Source of the DNA: Flavobacteriales bacterium
Lineage (GTDB): Bacteria > Bacteroidota > Bacteroidia > Flavobacteriales_D > Parvicellaceae
Length of the DNA stretch: 50,875 nt
Direction: 5' to 3'
Assembly: GCA_018401455.1 (NCBI GenBank)
Contig: JAGYKU010000015.1
Span: forward strand, 1 to 50,875
The notes beneath the pieces were generated by a model that was not told the DNA's origin, made no database searches, and worked only from the letters and a program-made list of their open reading frames with translations. This document shows positions 1 to 8,291 of the stretch, one piece after another. The position numbers and the translations under genes were made by a program. Every line of letters starts with the position of its first letter. The first letter of the stretch is position 1.

Positions 1-217
1 CGCTTTTGTAATAAACTATCGTAGTAGGGTCGTAATGATATAATGTGTCGTATCGATAAGTAGTGTCAGCAACAGATTCCATAATTTTTTTGAAAGCGCC
101 TCGCAATCCATAACAATACATCATCATCAAAACTGGAAACTCCAAAATGTCTTTAGGGACTTCCTCATACTTATAATGCGTGGTACTTTTATTTGCTATT
201 TGTTTTCTTGTTGGCAT
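1..217 (-). CDS. hypothetical protein, 3' end outside window
   Basis: An open frame of 72 codons runs from an ATG at 217 to the window edge without a stop. It begins MPTRKQIANKST and continues with a hydrophobic stretch (ILEFPVLMMMYCYGLRG) and a tyrosine-rich part. It is too short to place in a family and I do not recognise it. It lies 40 bp beyond the stop of the propeller gene and points the same way, so it could be the next gene of that operon or an independent one. It is reported because the frame is open to the edge and has a plausible start. Confidence 0.5.
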   Translation of the reverse strand, partial: MPTRKQIANKSTTHYKYEEVPKDILEFPVLMMMYCYGLRGAFKKIMESVADTTYRYDTLYHYDPTTIVYYKS

Positions 218-257
218 TGCTTTGGCTAAAGTAAAAATATTATTCGAAATAAACAAA

Positions 258-1115
258 TTACTTTATCTTTATCTCACCAAATGCGCCATCGAGTTTGAAG
301 CCTTTAAAATCAAAATATTCGGAGGTGAAAAATAATTTATTTTTAGCAAACGCCAAGCCTTCTATCTGTGGGCTGTTTTCCAAATTCAAACTGCAAGATG
401 TATTTTTGAATGCTTTTAAATCTGTACTCGAAACATTAGCAAAAGTCATCAAAAAAGGTTCTGAACCGTATCCTACTAAATATAATGTTTTTGTTTTTGT
501 ATCAAAAGTAGCGTCTGTCACCATACCTCTTGTGGCCATACTATCGATGGGAGAAATGGAATAATTTCCCGCAATTTTTGGTATATGGTAATAGTAACAA
601 ACATTAGATTCCCAATTTTTGCTCAACATCATCAAACTGTCGTTGATTACAACCAAAGTTTCTGCATCATAAAAGGAAAATCCTTCGTTTTCAAAACTTT
701 TTTGGTTGGCGTAACTCAAGATGATTTCTTTGGCTTCAACTGCACCATTTTCTAATACCTCTTGAATTTTTATTTTATAAATTTTCAGTTGTTTTCTTGT
801 TCCATAATTGTTTCCAACATCACCAATGTAAATAAATATTGAATCCATCGTAATGGCTTCCCAATCCACATTTTTGGCATTGGTTATTTTTACCGTTCTT
901 TTAATGTCGCCTTTTTTGGTGTCAATTTCATACAATTCTGGTTTTCCTCCACTATCGTTGAAGGTATAAAAAGCATCTCCTACATACAACAAACCCGAAG
1001 TTTCTGAAAGCGTTTCTGGAGGCGTAAACCATTCTTTGGTGTCGCACTGAGAATGTATGTTTAATGAAAATAAAAAAACGTAAACCCAAATTGATATTTG
1101 AAAAAATACTTTCAT
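258..1115 (-). CDS. secreted beta-propeller-like protein
   Basis: A 285-residue protein. The start chosen is the ATG at 1115, which gives a signal peptide (MKVFFQISIWVYVFLFSLNIHSQ) directly after the stop of the upstream paaD-like gene. The longer frame to 1193 would overlap that gene and has no signal peptide at its N-terminus. The mature part has blade-like strands with motifs such as SGLLY, FNDSGG, DWEAITMDSIFIYIGDVGNN and IEGLAFAKNKLFFTSE, typical of Bacteroidota propeller proteins of unknown ligand. No T9SS sorting domain or lipobox is evident. It is probably periplasmic or secreted. It is the last clear gene of the DUF4286-sufE-paaD operon, and its role there is unknown. Confidence 0.75.
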   Translation of the reverse strand: MKVFFQISIWVYVFLFSLNIHSQCDTKEWFTPPETLSETSGLLYVGDAFYTFNDSGGKPELYEIDTKKGDIKRTVKITNAKNVDWEAITMDSIFIYIGDVGNNYGTRKQLKIYKIKIQEVLENGAVEAKEIILSYANQKSFENEGFSFYDAETLVVINDSLMMLSKNWESNVCYYYHIPKIAGNYSISPIDSMATRGMVTDATFDTKTKTLYLVGYGSEPFLMTFANVSSTDLKAFKNTSCSLNLENSPQIEGLAFAKNKLFFTSEYFDFKGFKLDGAFGEIKIK

Positions 1116-1116
1116 A

Positions 1117-1617
1117 TCAAATACATTTGAAATAATCAAAAGGTTCTTTACAATCTTGACATTGATACAATGCTTTGCAAGCGGTAGAACCAAATTGACT
1201 GATCATCAAAGTATTTTTGGATTTGCATTGTGGACAAATTACGCCTGTTCTCTCTTTTCCAATAAGATATTTCTTATCCGTAGTTTTTTCTTCGGGTGGC
1301 GCTATTCCATAATTTTGAAGTTTCAGTTTTGCCTCTTCCGAAAGCCAATCTGTGGTCCAAGGTGGATCGTAGGTAGTGAGAATTTTCACTTTGGAATAAC
1401 CATTTTTTACCAAAGTGCTTTTGATATCGTCTTCAAACTGTGTCATTGCTGGGCAACCCGTATAGGTTGGCGTAATCGTCACCAACACCTCATCTTCTTC
1501 GATTTCCACTTTTCGAATCACGCCCAAATCAGAAATGGTGAGCACAGGAATTTCTGGGTCAGGAATTTCTTTGATGAGATTCCAAATGGATGCTATTTCT
1601 TCATTAACAATTTTCAA
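1117..1617 (-). CDS. paaD: PaaD-like Fe-S assembly protein (MIP18/DUF59 domain plus zinc ribbon)
   Basis: 166 residues. The N-terminal ~100 residues form a MIP18/DUF59 domain, with IPDPEIPVLTISDLG and the cysteine-containing TYTGCPAMT motif. The C-terminal ~45 residues hold a cysteine-rich zinc ribbon (CPQC, later CKALYQCQDC, then a final Cys). This two-part build is that of PaaD (PaaJ), the accessory subunit of phenylacetyl-CoA epoxidase thought to help deliver Fe-S clusters to PaaE. No paaA, B, C or E is in the window. The start overlaps the end of sufE by 14 bp, so the two are translationally linked, which fits a role in Fe-S maturation. It could alternatively act as a general SufT-type factor. 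Confidence 0.85.
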   Translation of the reverse strand: MKIVNEEIASIWNLIKEIPDPEIPVLTISDLGVIRKVEIEEDEVLVTITPTYTGCPAMTQFEDDIKSTLVKNGYSKVKILTTYDPPWTTDWLSEEAKLKLQNYGIAPPEEKTTDKKYLIGKERTGVICPQCKSKNTLMISQFGSTACKALYQCQDCKEPFDYFKCI

Positions 1618-2014
1618 GTGCTAGTTCTTTTATTCGTTTTACCATTCCTAATAATCCATTCGCTCTTGTGGGAGACAAATGCTCTTGCAGTCCAATTTCG
1701 TTGATGAAACTCAAATTTGCTTTCACAATTTCTTCTGGTTTTTCATCGCTCAAAACTCTTACCAAAAGTGCAATAATTCCTTTGGTAATAATGGCATCGC
1801 TATCTGCTGTAAAATGTATTTTACCCTCTTTGAAATCCGAACTTACCCAAACTCTAGATTGGCAACCTTTAATTAAATTATCCTCTACTTTTCTATCCTC
1901 AGAAATGATGGGCAAATCTTTTCCCAGTTCGATGATGTATTCATATTTTTCCATCCAGTCTTCAAACATTGAAAACTCTTCTACCACTTCTTTTTCTTTA
2001 TCTTGAATTGTCAT
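1604..2014 (-). CDS. sufE: cysteine desulfuration protein SufE
   Basis: 136 residues, normal family length. SufE accepts persulfide sulfur from the cysteine desulfurase SufS and passes it to the SufBCD scaffold in the cytoplasm. The acceptor cysteine is Cys51 in the motif KGCQSRVW, the same position as in E. coli SufE. The C-terminal helical part (LSPTRANGLLGMVKRIKELA) is also typical. It lies 12 bp after the DUF4286 gene and overlaps the paaD-like gene. No sufBCDS genes are nearby, so it is a detached Suf component. Confidence 0.95.
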   Translation of the reverse strand: MTIQDKEKEVVEEFSMFEDWMEKYEYIIELGKDLPIISEDRKVEDNLIKGCQSRVWVSSDFKEGKIHFTADSDAIITKGIIALLVRVLSDEKPEEIVKANLSFINEIGLQEHLSPTRANGLLGMVKRIKELALENC

Positions 2015-2026
2015 TTTCTATACTTT

Positions 2027-2347
2027 TTAATGCTGATGAACAATTTCCAACAATGTTCTGAATGCGGCAAATTTGCCATTATATCTTTCTGTGTGTTCTT
2101 TTTGAAGTTTTGGCGCATATTCTTTTTGGTAGGTTTCAAAATCCAACATAGAAGGGCAAGTATATTGAATTGCATAAGAAATTCCACCTTCGCTTTCTGC
2201 TAGAATTTTGCAAATTCTATTGTCCAAAAAAAATCCTGTAGCCATTACTTCAGGTATGTGTACTTCCTTCATCCAGTGAAGCCATTCCTGTTCTGCTGCC
2301 TCCTCAATTACCACAGTTACATTGTATATTACTTTGTTTTCACTCAT
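2027..2347 (-). CDS. DUF4286 family protein
   Basis: 106 residues. The start is the ATG at 2347 (MSENKVIYNVTVVIE). The upstream in-frame extension runs through the promoter and terminator and is rejected. The sequence matches the DUF4286 family of small Bacteroidota proteins with a ferredoxin-like or dimeric alpha-beta barrel look: WLHWMKEVHIPEVMATGFF in the middle and a conserved TYQKEYAPKLQ near the C-terminus. Function is unknown. It is the first gene of the operon with sufE, which hints at, but does not show, a link with Fe-S metabolism. A perfect -7 box lies 5 nt upstream of the ATG, so the message may be leaderless. Confidence 0.85.
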   Translation of the reverse strand: MSENKVIYNVTVVIEEAAEQEWLHWMKEVHIPEVMATGFFLDNRICKILAESEGGISYAIQYTCPSMLDFETYQKEYAPKLQKEHTERYNGKFAAFRTLLEIVHQH

Positions 2348-2352
2348 ACTTA

Positions 2353-2360
2353 CAAATATA
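2353..2360 (-). promoter_or_regulatory. Bacteroidota -7 promoter box of the DUF4286-sufE operon
   Basis: The minus strand reads TATATTTG, a full match to the TAnnTTTG consensus. Its G lies 6 nt from the A of the start codon at 2347, so transcription should begin at or next to the ATG. No clear -33 TTTG is seen. Confidence 0.55.
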
Positions 2361-2369
2361 CCTATAAAA

Positions 2370-2404
2370 ACAAAATCCCTAACTAGAAAGTTTAGGGATT
2401 TTGT
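2370..2404 (-). terminator. Rho-independent terminator of the large Ig-repeat gene
   Basis: A 13-bp perfect stem (acaaaatccctaa paired with ttagggattttgt, loop of 9 nt) lies 47 bp beyond the stop of the 1628-residue gene. On the minus strand it is followed by a T-rich stretch. It separates that gene from the DUF4286 promoter. Confidence 0.85.
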
Positions 2405-2451
2405 ATATTTTCTCACAATCTGACAAAATTATTACACCGAACTCACTTAAA

Positions 2452-5400
2452 TTAATTACCACCTCTTCCTGGCAATTTGGTTGGCGTAACCGTTTGTTTT
2501 GGTTTTATGGTTGGACTCGTTTTTTGTGGAGTCGTTTTGACTGGTGTATTTGTTTTTGTGGGTGTTGTTGTATTTGTAGGTTTAGTGTTGTTGGTTGGTT
2601 TTGTTGTATTAGTTGGCTTGTTGGTATTTACAGGCTTATTAATAACAGGCTTTTGTTGCTGTTGCTGTTGAATTTGACTCATTTTAGCATTAATCTCATT
2701 GATTTTTTGTTTAGGATATGCTTCGTTGGGTTTAATTCCAAGTGCTTTCGTGTAAAAAGTTTTGGCAGTACTGAAATTTCCTGCTTTGAAATACAAGTCA
2801 CCTTTTTTAATTTGATCATTGTAATTGTCATTAATTGCTTTTTGTTGTTGCTCTTGTTTTATTTTTTGTTGAACCTCAGCCATTTTTTGTTTTGGCAATT
2901 GTTCATTAGGTTTCAAAACAGAAGCTTTTTGGTACTCAGCATAAGCAGCGTTATAGTTTCTAGCTTGGTTAAAGCTATTTCCTTTTTGCATTGCAGTATT
3001 ATAGTCATTATTCAATTTAACCATTTGGCTGTTTTGCGCTTGATTTTGTCCGTTGTTGGTCGTTCCCATATTGGTTGTACCCGGATTTCCTCCTCCATTA
3101 TTTCCATTTTCATCATCCACACCTCCAGAAGCATCCTCTTGCCCATTAGGACCTCCGCCACCTTGACCTGGATTGCTTGAATCTACACCATCGGCATTGT
3201 TTCCGTGACCATTATTTCCGTTGGAATTTCCACCGCCACTGTTACCATTTCCTCCACCAATATTAGGTTTCCCTCCTGTTCCTCCTCCAGAACCTCCAGA
3301 ACCTCCAGTTCCACTACCGCTATTTGGATCAAAAGTCTGATTACCTCCACCACCAAATCCTCCTCCTGTATTAGGATTGTTTGGATCAACTGTCGCAGCA
3401 GAATCTACAGCATTTGGATCATGTACTTCATTTGGATTATTATTGTTATCATTAGGTCTTGTCCATCCATCATTTGGGTTTATTGCACTATAATTGATTA
3501 CAATATTTTTCGAATCACTACCACATTCATTTTTTGCCATGATGTTTAATTGGTTGTTTCCATCATTAAATGATGATAGCGTTAATGTCAACATTTGTGT
3601 GCTTGCATTGTAGGATTGATTCACATAATTATTATTGAATTTTGAGAAAATCTGAGATTTATCCGAAACGCCTGTTACTCTAGCAGTAACAGTTAATGGC
3701 GAGTTTACTTTGTGCTCATAAGTTGATGCACTTGGAGTAAGGATAGTTACAGTAGGCACATCACATGGAGGAGGTGCAGGAGTATAATTGTAAGTAACTA
3801 TCTTTTTATCTTGACCACAAGCATTTGTAACACTAATTTCATAAGTGTTATTTCCTTCTTTAAGATGTAACATACTTTCAAACTGACCATTCGAAGGATT
3901 AAAATTAAATCCTGGTGAATTTTGCCCATTGATTTTAAAAGTCACATTGGTAGCGTGTTCGATGGTTGCTAAAATTGCTCCTTTGCTGTTTTCAGTATTA
4001 ATCGATATGCTAGAACCAGAAACTCCTTGAGGTTGCGTAACTTTAATTACTGGAGGAATACAAGCTGCTTCTTTTTCTTCAACGATGATTTCTCCCATAT
4101 CTTGAGCACTTCCAGCTGTATTTGTAGCTTTTACAATTACATCATGAGAGCCAATTGGTAAAGTTAAGTTGAAACTAACTTCTTGTGTATTTACATTAAA
4201 GTTATAGTTAGTAACAGGTTGTCCTTCAAGTAAAATACTAATTCCACTTGCATTAGCCACATTGGTTACTTTGGCTTTTACATTGATGTTGTTTCCATTA
4301 TCTGTAGTATAAGGTAATGGAGCAGGAACGGTGATTTTTACCGTTGGTCTTGCCAAAGGTTTGGTGTAGTTGATTACCATAGTTTGGGTCACAGAACCAC
4401 AATCATTTGTTGCAGTAATTGTAAAAGTGTTGTTTCCTTCTACTAAAACAAGATTAGCAGAAAGCATTCCTGTATTTGCATCGAAAATTTTCTTTAGCGG
4501 CTTATTATTCAATTTACAATCTACTTGCATTGTGTTATTTACACCAAGCACATTTGCGCTTACAGAAAGTGGTGAAGCACCGTTGTAACTGAATGGTGAA
4601 GTTTCAGGAGATACAAAGTGAATTACTGGATTATCACAAGGAATTTCTTCTGGTGTATAGATGTATGTAATATTTTGAACAGTAGTACCACATTGATTTG
4701 TAGCAATGATTTGATACATATTAGCCCCTTCTTTAAGGTGAAGAAAACTCTCAAACGCTCCGGTACCAGCATTGTAGTTGTATCCAGGAACCGATTGTCC
4801 ATCTATTTTGAAATCTATGGAATTAGCATCAGTAATTTTCGCGGTAATTGCACCTTTGCTATTACTAGTATTGATGTTTACTGGAGCATTTCCATTTCCT
4901 CCAACATTAATTTTGGTTTGAACTTTTGGTTGTATCAAGTCTATTGTAGGATTATCACAACTAGTTACTGGTGCATTGTAAATAATGGTAGTAGATTTCG
5001 AAGCAGTTCCTACATTATTAGTACCTGTGATTTCCATAGTATTTGCACCTTCTAGCAATTGCGCACTGTAAACAAATTTATCAGTAATATGGTCAAAAGT
5101 GAAATCTGTAACAATTACACCGTTGAATTTTGCTGTTACACCACTTATATTGTCCACATTTTGAATTTGCGCGTTGATCAGTTGAGAACTAGAACTAGTA
5201 ACATGAGGATTTGCATTTGGATGTGTAATGTTTACAATTGGAGGAAGTGCATTTTGAACAAGTTTGTGTACTACAATCTGCTCATCTTCGTCACTTCCTG
5301 CGCTATTAGTTCCCACTACTTTGAAAAGATTATTTCCATTTATCAAATTTACATTGAAAGAAACTTCCTTAGTAGTAGAATTGTACGCAAAATTGGTAGT

Positions 5401-7338
5401 ACTTTGACCATTTACAAAAACTTTAATATAACTACTAGAAGTCACATTAAGCACTGTTGCTCTAAGTGTAATATTATTCACTTGGCTAGTAAATGGTGAT
5501 ACATGAGGCACAATAAATTCTACTATCGGCATCGGCATAGTTTCTTGAGGCTGATAAACAATAGTTGTAGTTTTAGAATCTGTTCCAACTGAATTTGTAC
5601 CAGAAATTTGAATCACATTAGCACCGAAAATTAAATTGGCAGAGAAAGAGATTCTCTTCGTATTCAAATCATAATTGAAATTTGAAATAGAATTTCCATT
5701 CACCAAAACTGAAATATTATTAGCACTTGTTACATTTAAAACTGATCCATTGATGATTTCAACTGGACTATTGGTATTGAATGGATTGGTATTAGGAACA
5801 TCAATAGTAACAACTGGAGGAACGGGTGTTACTTGTTGTTGTGGTTTTGTATAAACAATGTTTACCGTTTTTACATCAGAACCAATTTGATTCACACCTT
5901 TTACAGTTACTGTGTTGTTTCCTTCTTTTAGATTTATCAATGCTGAAAGCATTTTTGTGGAATTATTGAAAGTAAAGTTGTTTGAAATTACTCCATTTAC
6001 AGAAAAAGTAATATCATTTTTTGACCCTACGTTCAATACTGTTGCAACAATATTATATTGAGGATTTGTTACATTTGTAGAATTTAAAGTTGGATTGGTA
6101 AAGTTTACAATTGGTGGTGGAGCAGTAGTGAATCCTGTGCTCATTTCGTAAATAATTACTCTCGAATCTTGATCCGAACCATATTGATTTGACCCAATGA
6201 TTTCAAATTGGTTGCTACCAGGTTGTAAATAAACATTAGCAGAAAATTCATTATTATTTGGATTGTAAGTAAATCCAGTAGTTATCAAACCATTTTGTTT
6301 GAAGGTAATACCATTAGCATTATTTACATGGTAAATTTTTGCTTTGATAGTATAAACCGAACTGTGAACAACAGAATTGTTGACAGATGGATGATAGATA
6401 TTCACCAAAGGTCTAATTTGTTGAGCGGTTGTTTGTGTTGTCGTAGTATTTGTAGTTGTAGTTTGATTGGTTGACCAATTATTGTTATTTGTTGTAGTGT
6501 TATTAGGTACATATCTAGTTCTACCCCTTAAAATGTTCCATCTAAAAAACACTCCAGCATAATGATATTTGTCCATTACGTTATCTTGAAGATAATTCTG
6601 AGCACCACCATCAAATTCATCCCCCATAATATCATAAGCCACCTTGTATTCTAATCCCATAGAAAAACTTTCGCCAAATTGTTTTCCTAGTCCAAATCCC
6701 AAAGAAGGAACTAAAGAAAATCTACCGGGAGTCAAAGTAGTTTCATAATCATTAGAAATAGAAGAACCAAGTTCATTCGCAATATCGATTGGGCTACCAA
6801 TTAAATCTGATGAAGAATAGCTATTTAAATCACCAAATCTATCGAATTTTTCAGTTTTTACTTTATTATAAGTTGCTCCTATTCCTCCAAAACCATAAAG
6901 AATGATTCCTGTTCTTTCTCTCAAACGATGCAAAGTAATAACACCCTCTAATGAAAACTCGTGAAGTGTAGTTCTATAATTTCTAAATCCAAAAGAATTT
7001 CCTGAAGTATCTCCAGTAAATGCTGTAGTAGAATCCGGAACTCCCACCCAACCAGAATTATAACTTCCTAAATATCTACCTCTCCAATCTAAGGCAAAAA
7101 AAGCGCCTTCTTTTTCGTAGATGGATTTTCCTAAAGTCATTCCACCGCCAAAACCTCCGAAAGATCTTGTTTTAACATTGGTAAGTGATGTAGGTCCGCT
7201 ATACAATTCTGAAGGTTGCCAAGTCGCTCCCATATTGAATCCAATATTCCATCCTGTTTCATGTTCGTAATTTACAAACTGAGCATTTGAGAAAAGAAAG
7301 GATGTGAATAAAAATGTGAGTAGTAGAAACTTTTTCAT
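2452..7338 (-). CDS. large secreted protein: outer-membrane-like N-terminus, ten Ig-like repeats, TPR C-terminus
   Basis: 1628 residues. Residues 1-19 are a signal peptide ending in SNAQ. Residues ~20-275 are rich in alternating beta strands and aromatics and resemble an 8-12 strand outer-membrane barrel. A Thr/Asn/Gln linker follows to ~307. Residues ~308-1285 hold ten repeats of ~97 residues, each beginning P-x-V-x-I-x-x-P and containing a NG turn, an F-x-Y-N strand, a L-x-x-G-x-N strand and T-N-x-x-G-S. This looks like a bacterial Ig or cadherin-like fold. Residues ~1285-1440 are a Gly/Asn/Ser-rich linker. Two TPR-like units with the signature KPNExxPKQK follow, then a Thr/Pro/Lys-rich tail. 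It is probably anchored in the outer membrane with extended repeats. It has its own promoter and terminator. Function unknown. Confidence 0.85.
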   Translation of the reverse strand: MKKFLLLTFLFTSFLFSNAQFVNYEHETGWNIGFNMGATWQPSELYSGPTSLTNVKTRSFGGFGGGMTLGKSIYEKEGAFFALDWRGRYLGSYNSGWVGVPDSTTAFTGDTSGNSFGFRNYRTTLHEFSLEGVITLHRLRERTGIILYGFGGIGATYNKVKTEKFDRFGDLNSYSSSDLIGSPIDIANELGSSISNDYETTLTPGRFSLVPSLGFGLGKQFGESFSMGLEYKVAYDIMGDEFDGGAQNYLQDNVMDKYHYAGVFFRWNILRGRTRYVPNNTTTNNNNWSTNQTTTTNTTTTQTTAQQIRPLVNIYHPSVNNSVVHSSVYTIKAKIYHVNNANGITFKQNGLITTGFTYNPNNNEFSANVYLQPGSNQFEIIGSNQYGSDQDSRVIIYEMSTGFTTAPPPIVNFTNPTLNSTNVTNPQYNIVATVLNVGSKNDITFSVNGVISNNFTFNNSTKMLSALINLKEGNNTVTVKGVNQIGSDVKTVNIVYTKPQQQVTPVPPVVTIDVPNTNPFNTNSPVEIINGSVLNVTSANNISVLVNGNSISNFNYDLNTKRISFSANLIFGANVIQISGTNSVGTDSKTTTIVYQPQETMPMPIVEFIVPHVSPFTSQVNNITLRATVLNVTSSSYIKVFVNGQSTTNFAYNSTTKEVSFNVNLINGNNLFKVVGTNSAGSDEDEQIVVHKLVQNALPPIVNITHPNANPHVTSSSSQLINAQIQNVDNISGVTAKFNGVIVTDFTFDHITDKFVYSAQLLEGANTMEITGTNNVGTASKSTTIIYNAPVTSCDNPTIDLIQPKVQTKINVGGNGNAPVNINTSNSKGAITAKITDANSIDFKIDGQSVPGYNYNAGTGAFESFLHLKEGANMYQIIATNQCGTTVQNITYIYTPEEIPCDNPVIHFVSPETSPFSYNGASPLSVSANVLGVNNTMQVDCKLNNKPLKKIFDANTGMLSANLVLVEGNNTFTITATNDCGSVTQTMVINYTKPLARPTVKITVPAPLPYTTDNGNNINVKAKVTNVANASGISILLEGQPVTNYNFNVNTQEVSFNLTLPIGSHDVIVKATNTAGSAQDMGEIIVEEKEAACIPPVIKVTQPQGVSGSSISINTENSKGAILATIEHATNVTFKINGQNSPGFNFNPSNGQFESMLHLKEGNNTYEISVTNACGQDKKIVTYNYTPAPPPCDVPTVTILTPSASTYEHKVNSPLTVTARVTGVSDKSQIFSKFNNNYVNQSYNASTQMLTLTLSSFNDGNNQLNIMAKNECGSDSKNIVINYSAINPNDGWTRPNDNNNNPNEVHDPNAVDSAATVDPNNPNTGGGFGGGGNQTFDPNSGSGTGGSGGSGGGTGGKPNIGGGNGNSGGGNSNGNNGHGNNADGVDSSNPGQGGGGPNGQEDASGGVDDENGNNGGGNPGTTNMGTTNNGQNQAQNSQMVKLNNDYNTAMQKGNSFNQARNYNAAYAEYQKASVLKPNEQLPKQKMAEVQQKIKQEQQQKAINDNYNDQIKKGDLYFKAGNFSTAKTFYTKALGIKPNEAYPKQKINEINAKMSQIQQQQQQKPVINKPVNTNKPTNTTKPTNNTKPTNTTTPTKTNTPVKTTPQKTSPTIKPKQTVTPTKLPGRGGN
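3478..6420 (-). repeat. ten ~97-residue Ig-like coding repeats
   Basis: Ten successive protein repeats can be aligned by eye inside the 1628-residue protein. Repeats 6, 7, 9 and 10 carry one cysteine at their start (SCDNP, PCDNP, ACIPP, PCDVP) and one in the last strand (TNxCG or KNECG). Repeats 1-5 and 8 lack both. Repeats 6 and 9 form a close subtype, sharing INTxNSKGAI near the start and LHLKEG later. The DNA itself is well diverged between copies. Confidence 0.8.
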
Positions 7339-7446
7339 ATAATGTGTTTTATCTGTATGTATTTATTTTTTAAAGTCAATATTTCAATTACTACATGTAG
7401 TGTTTAAAATACCAAACATTTTTTTTCAAAAATTGTACCAAAACAA

Positions 7447-7454
7447 CAAATGTA
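7447..7454 (-). promoter_or_regulatory. -7 promoter box of the Ig-repeat gene
   Basis: The minus strand reads TACATTTG, matching TAnnTTTG, about 110 bp upstream of the ATG at 7338. A short palindrome (ctacatgtag) lies in the implied leader. The lpxA stop is at 7508, so this box is in the intergenic gap, and no terminator is seen between lpxA and this gene. Confidence 0.45.
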
Positions 7455-7507
7455 AGAGATTAATCTAAAACATTTAACTATTTATCGATAAAATATCAGT
7501 TTATCAA

Positions 7508-8287
7508 TTAGTTAAAGCCTCTCATTATCCCTTTTTCAGAACCTTGTATAAATTGAATAATTTTTGTTTTTTCTTCTGATTCAGGTAGTTCTTCTTCTGC
7601 AATTTCTATTGCTTTTGTTTTGTTGTTATTTTGTACGTAAATAATTCGGTAAGTATCTTCCACATTCATCACTTGCTGGTCTGTAAACCCTCTTCTTCTC
7701 ATTCCAATGGCATTGACACCAACATAAGAAAGCGGCTCTCTAGCAGCCTTTACAAAAGGTGGAACATTTTTTCTAACTAATGATCCTCCTGCTATAAAAG
7801 CGTGGTCTCCAATAGAAACGAATTGTTGAGTACCTACCATTCCTTCTATCACTACATAATCTCCGATAGTGATATGTCCTGCCAATTGTGTACTATTGGC
7901 AATAATTACACTATTTCCAATGATACAATCGTGCGCTACGTGAACATAAGCCATCAAAAGGCAATTGTCCCCTACTACAGTTTTCATTCTATCAATTGTG
8001 CCTTTGTGGATGGTGACACACTCTCTAATAGTGGTATTATTTCCAATATGAGTGGTTGTATATTCACCTTTGTATTTTAAATCTTGAGAAACTGCAGAAA
8101 TTACTGCTCCAGGATAAATTTTGCACCCAGAACCAATTCGAGCACCGTCAAATATAGTAACATTAGGACCAATCCATGTATCGTCTCCAATTTCTACATC
8201 ACCATAAATAGTAGTGAAAGGCTCTATGATAACGTTTTTGCCAATTTTGGCATCGGGGTGTATATAATTTAATCCTTTAGATGTCAT
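7508..8287 (-). CDS. lpxA: acyl-ACP--UDP-N-acetylglucosamine O-acyltransferase LpxA
   Basis: 259 residues, normal length. LpxA transfers a 3-hydroxyacyl chain from ACP to the 3-OH of UDP-GlcNAc, the first step of lipid A synthesis, in the cytoplasm. The N-terminal ~190 residues are a left-handed beta-helix of hexapeptide repeats (IHPDAKIGKNVIIEPF, IGDDTWIGPNVTIF). The catalytic histidine is in HVAHDC (His119, equivalent to E. coli His125). The C-terminal helical domain follows (GVNAIGMRRRGFTDQQV). It lies 4 bp after the lpxC-fabZ gene, as the last gene of the operon. Confidence 0.97.
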   Translation of the reverse strand: MTSKGLNYIHPDAKIGKNVIIEPFTTIYGDVEIGDDTWIGPNVTIFDGARIGSGCKIYPGAVISAVSQDLKYKGEYTTTHIGNNTTIRECVTIHKGTIDRMKTVVGDNCLLMAYVHVAHDCIIGNSVIIANSTQLAGHITIGDYVVIEGMVGTQQFVSIGDHAFIAGGSLVRKNVPPFVKAAREPLSYVGVNAIGMRRRGFTDQQVMNVEDTYRIIYVQNNNKTKAIEIAEEELPESEEKTKIIQFIQGSEKGIMRGFN

Positions 8288-8291
8288 ATAT

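Noticed and set aside
2401-3180. Plus-strand open frame of 259 codons over the end of the Ig-repeat gene
   Set aside because: It is antisense to low-complexity Pro/Thr/Lys and Gly/Asn-rich coding sequence and has no family features.
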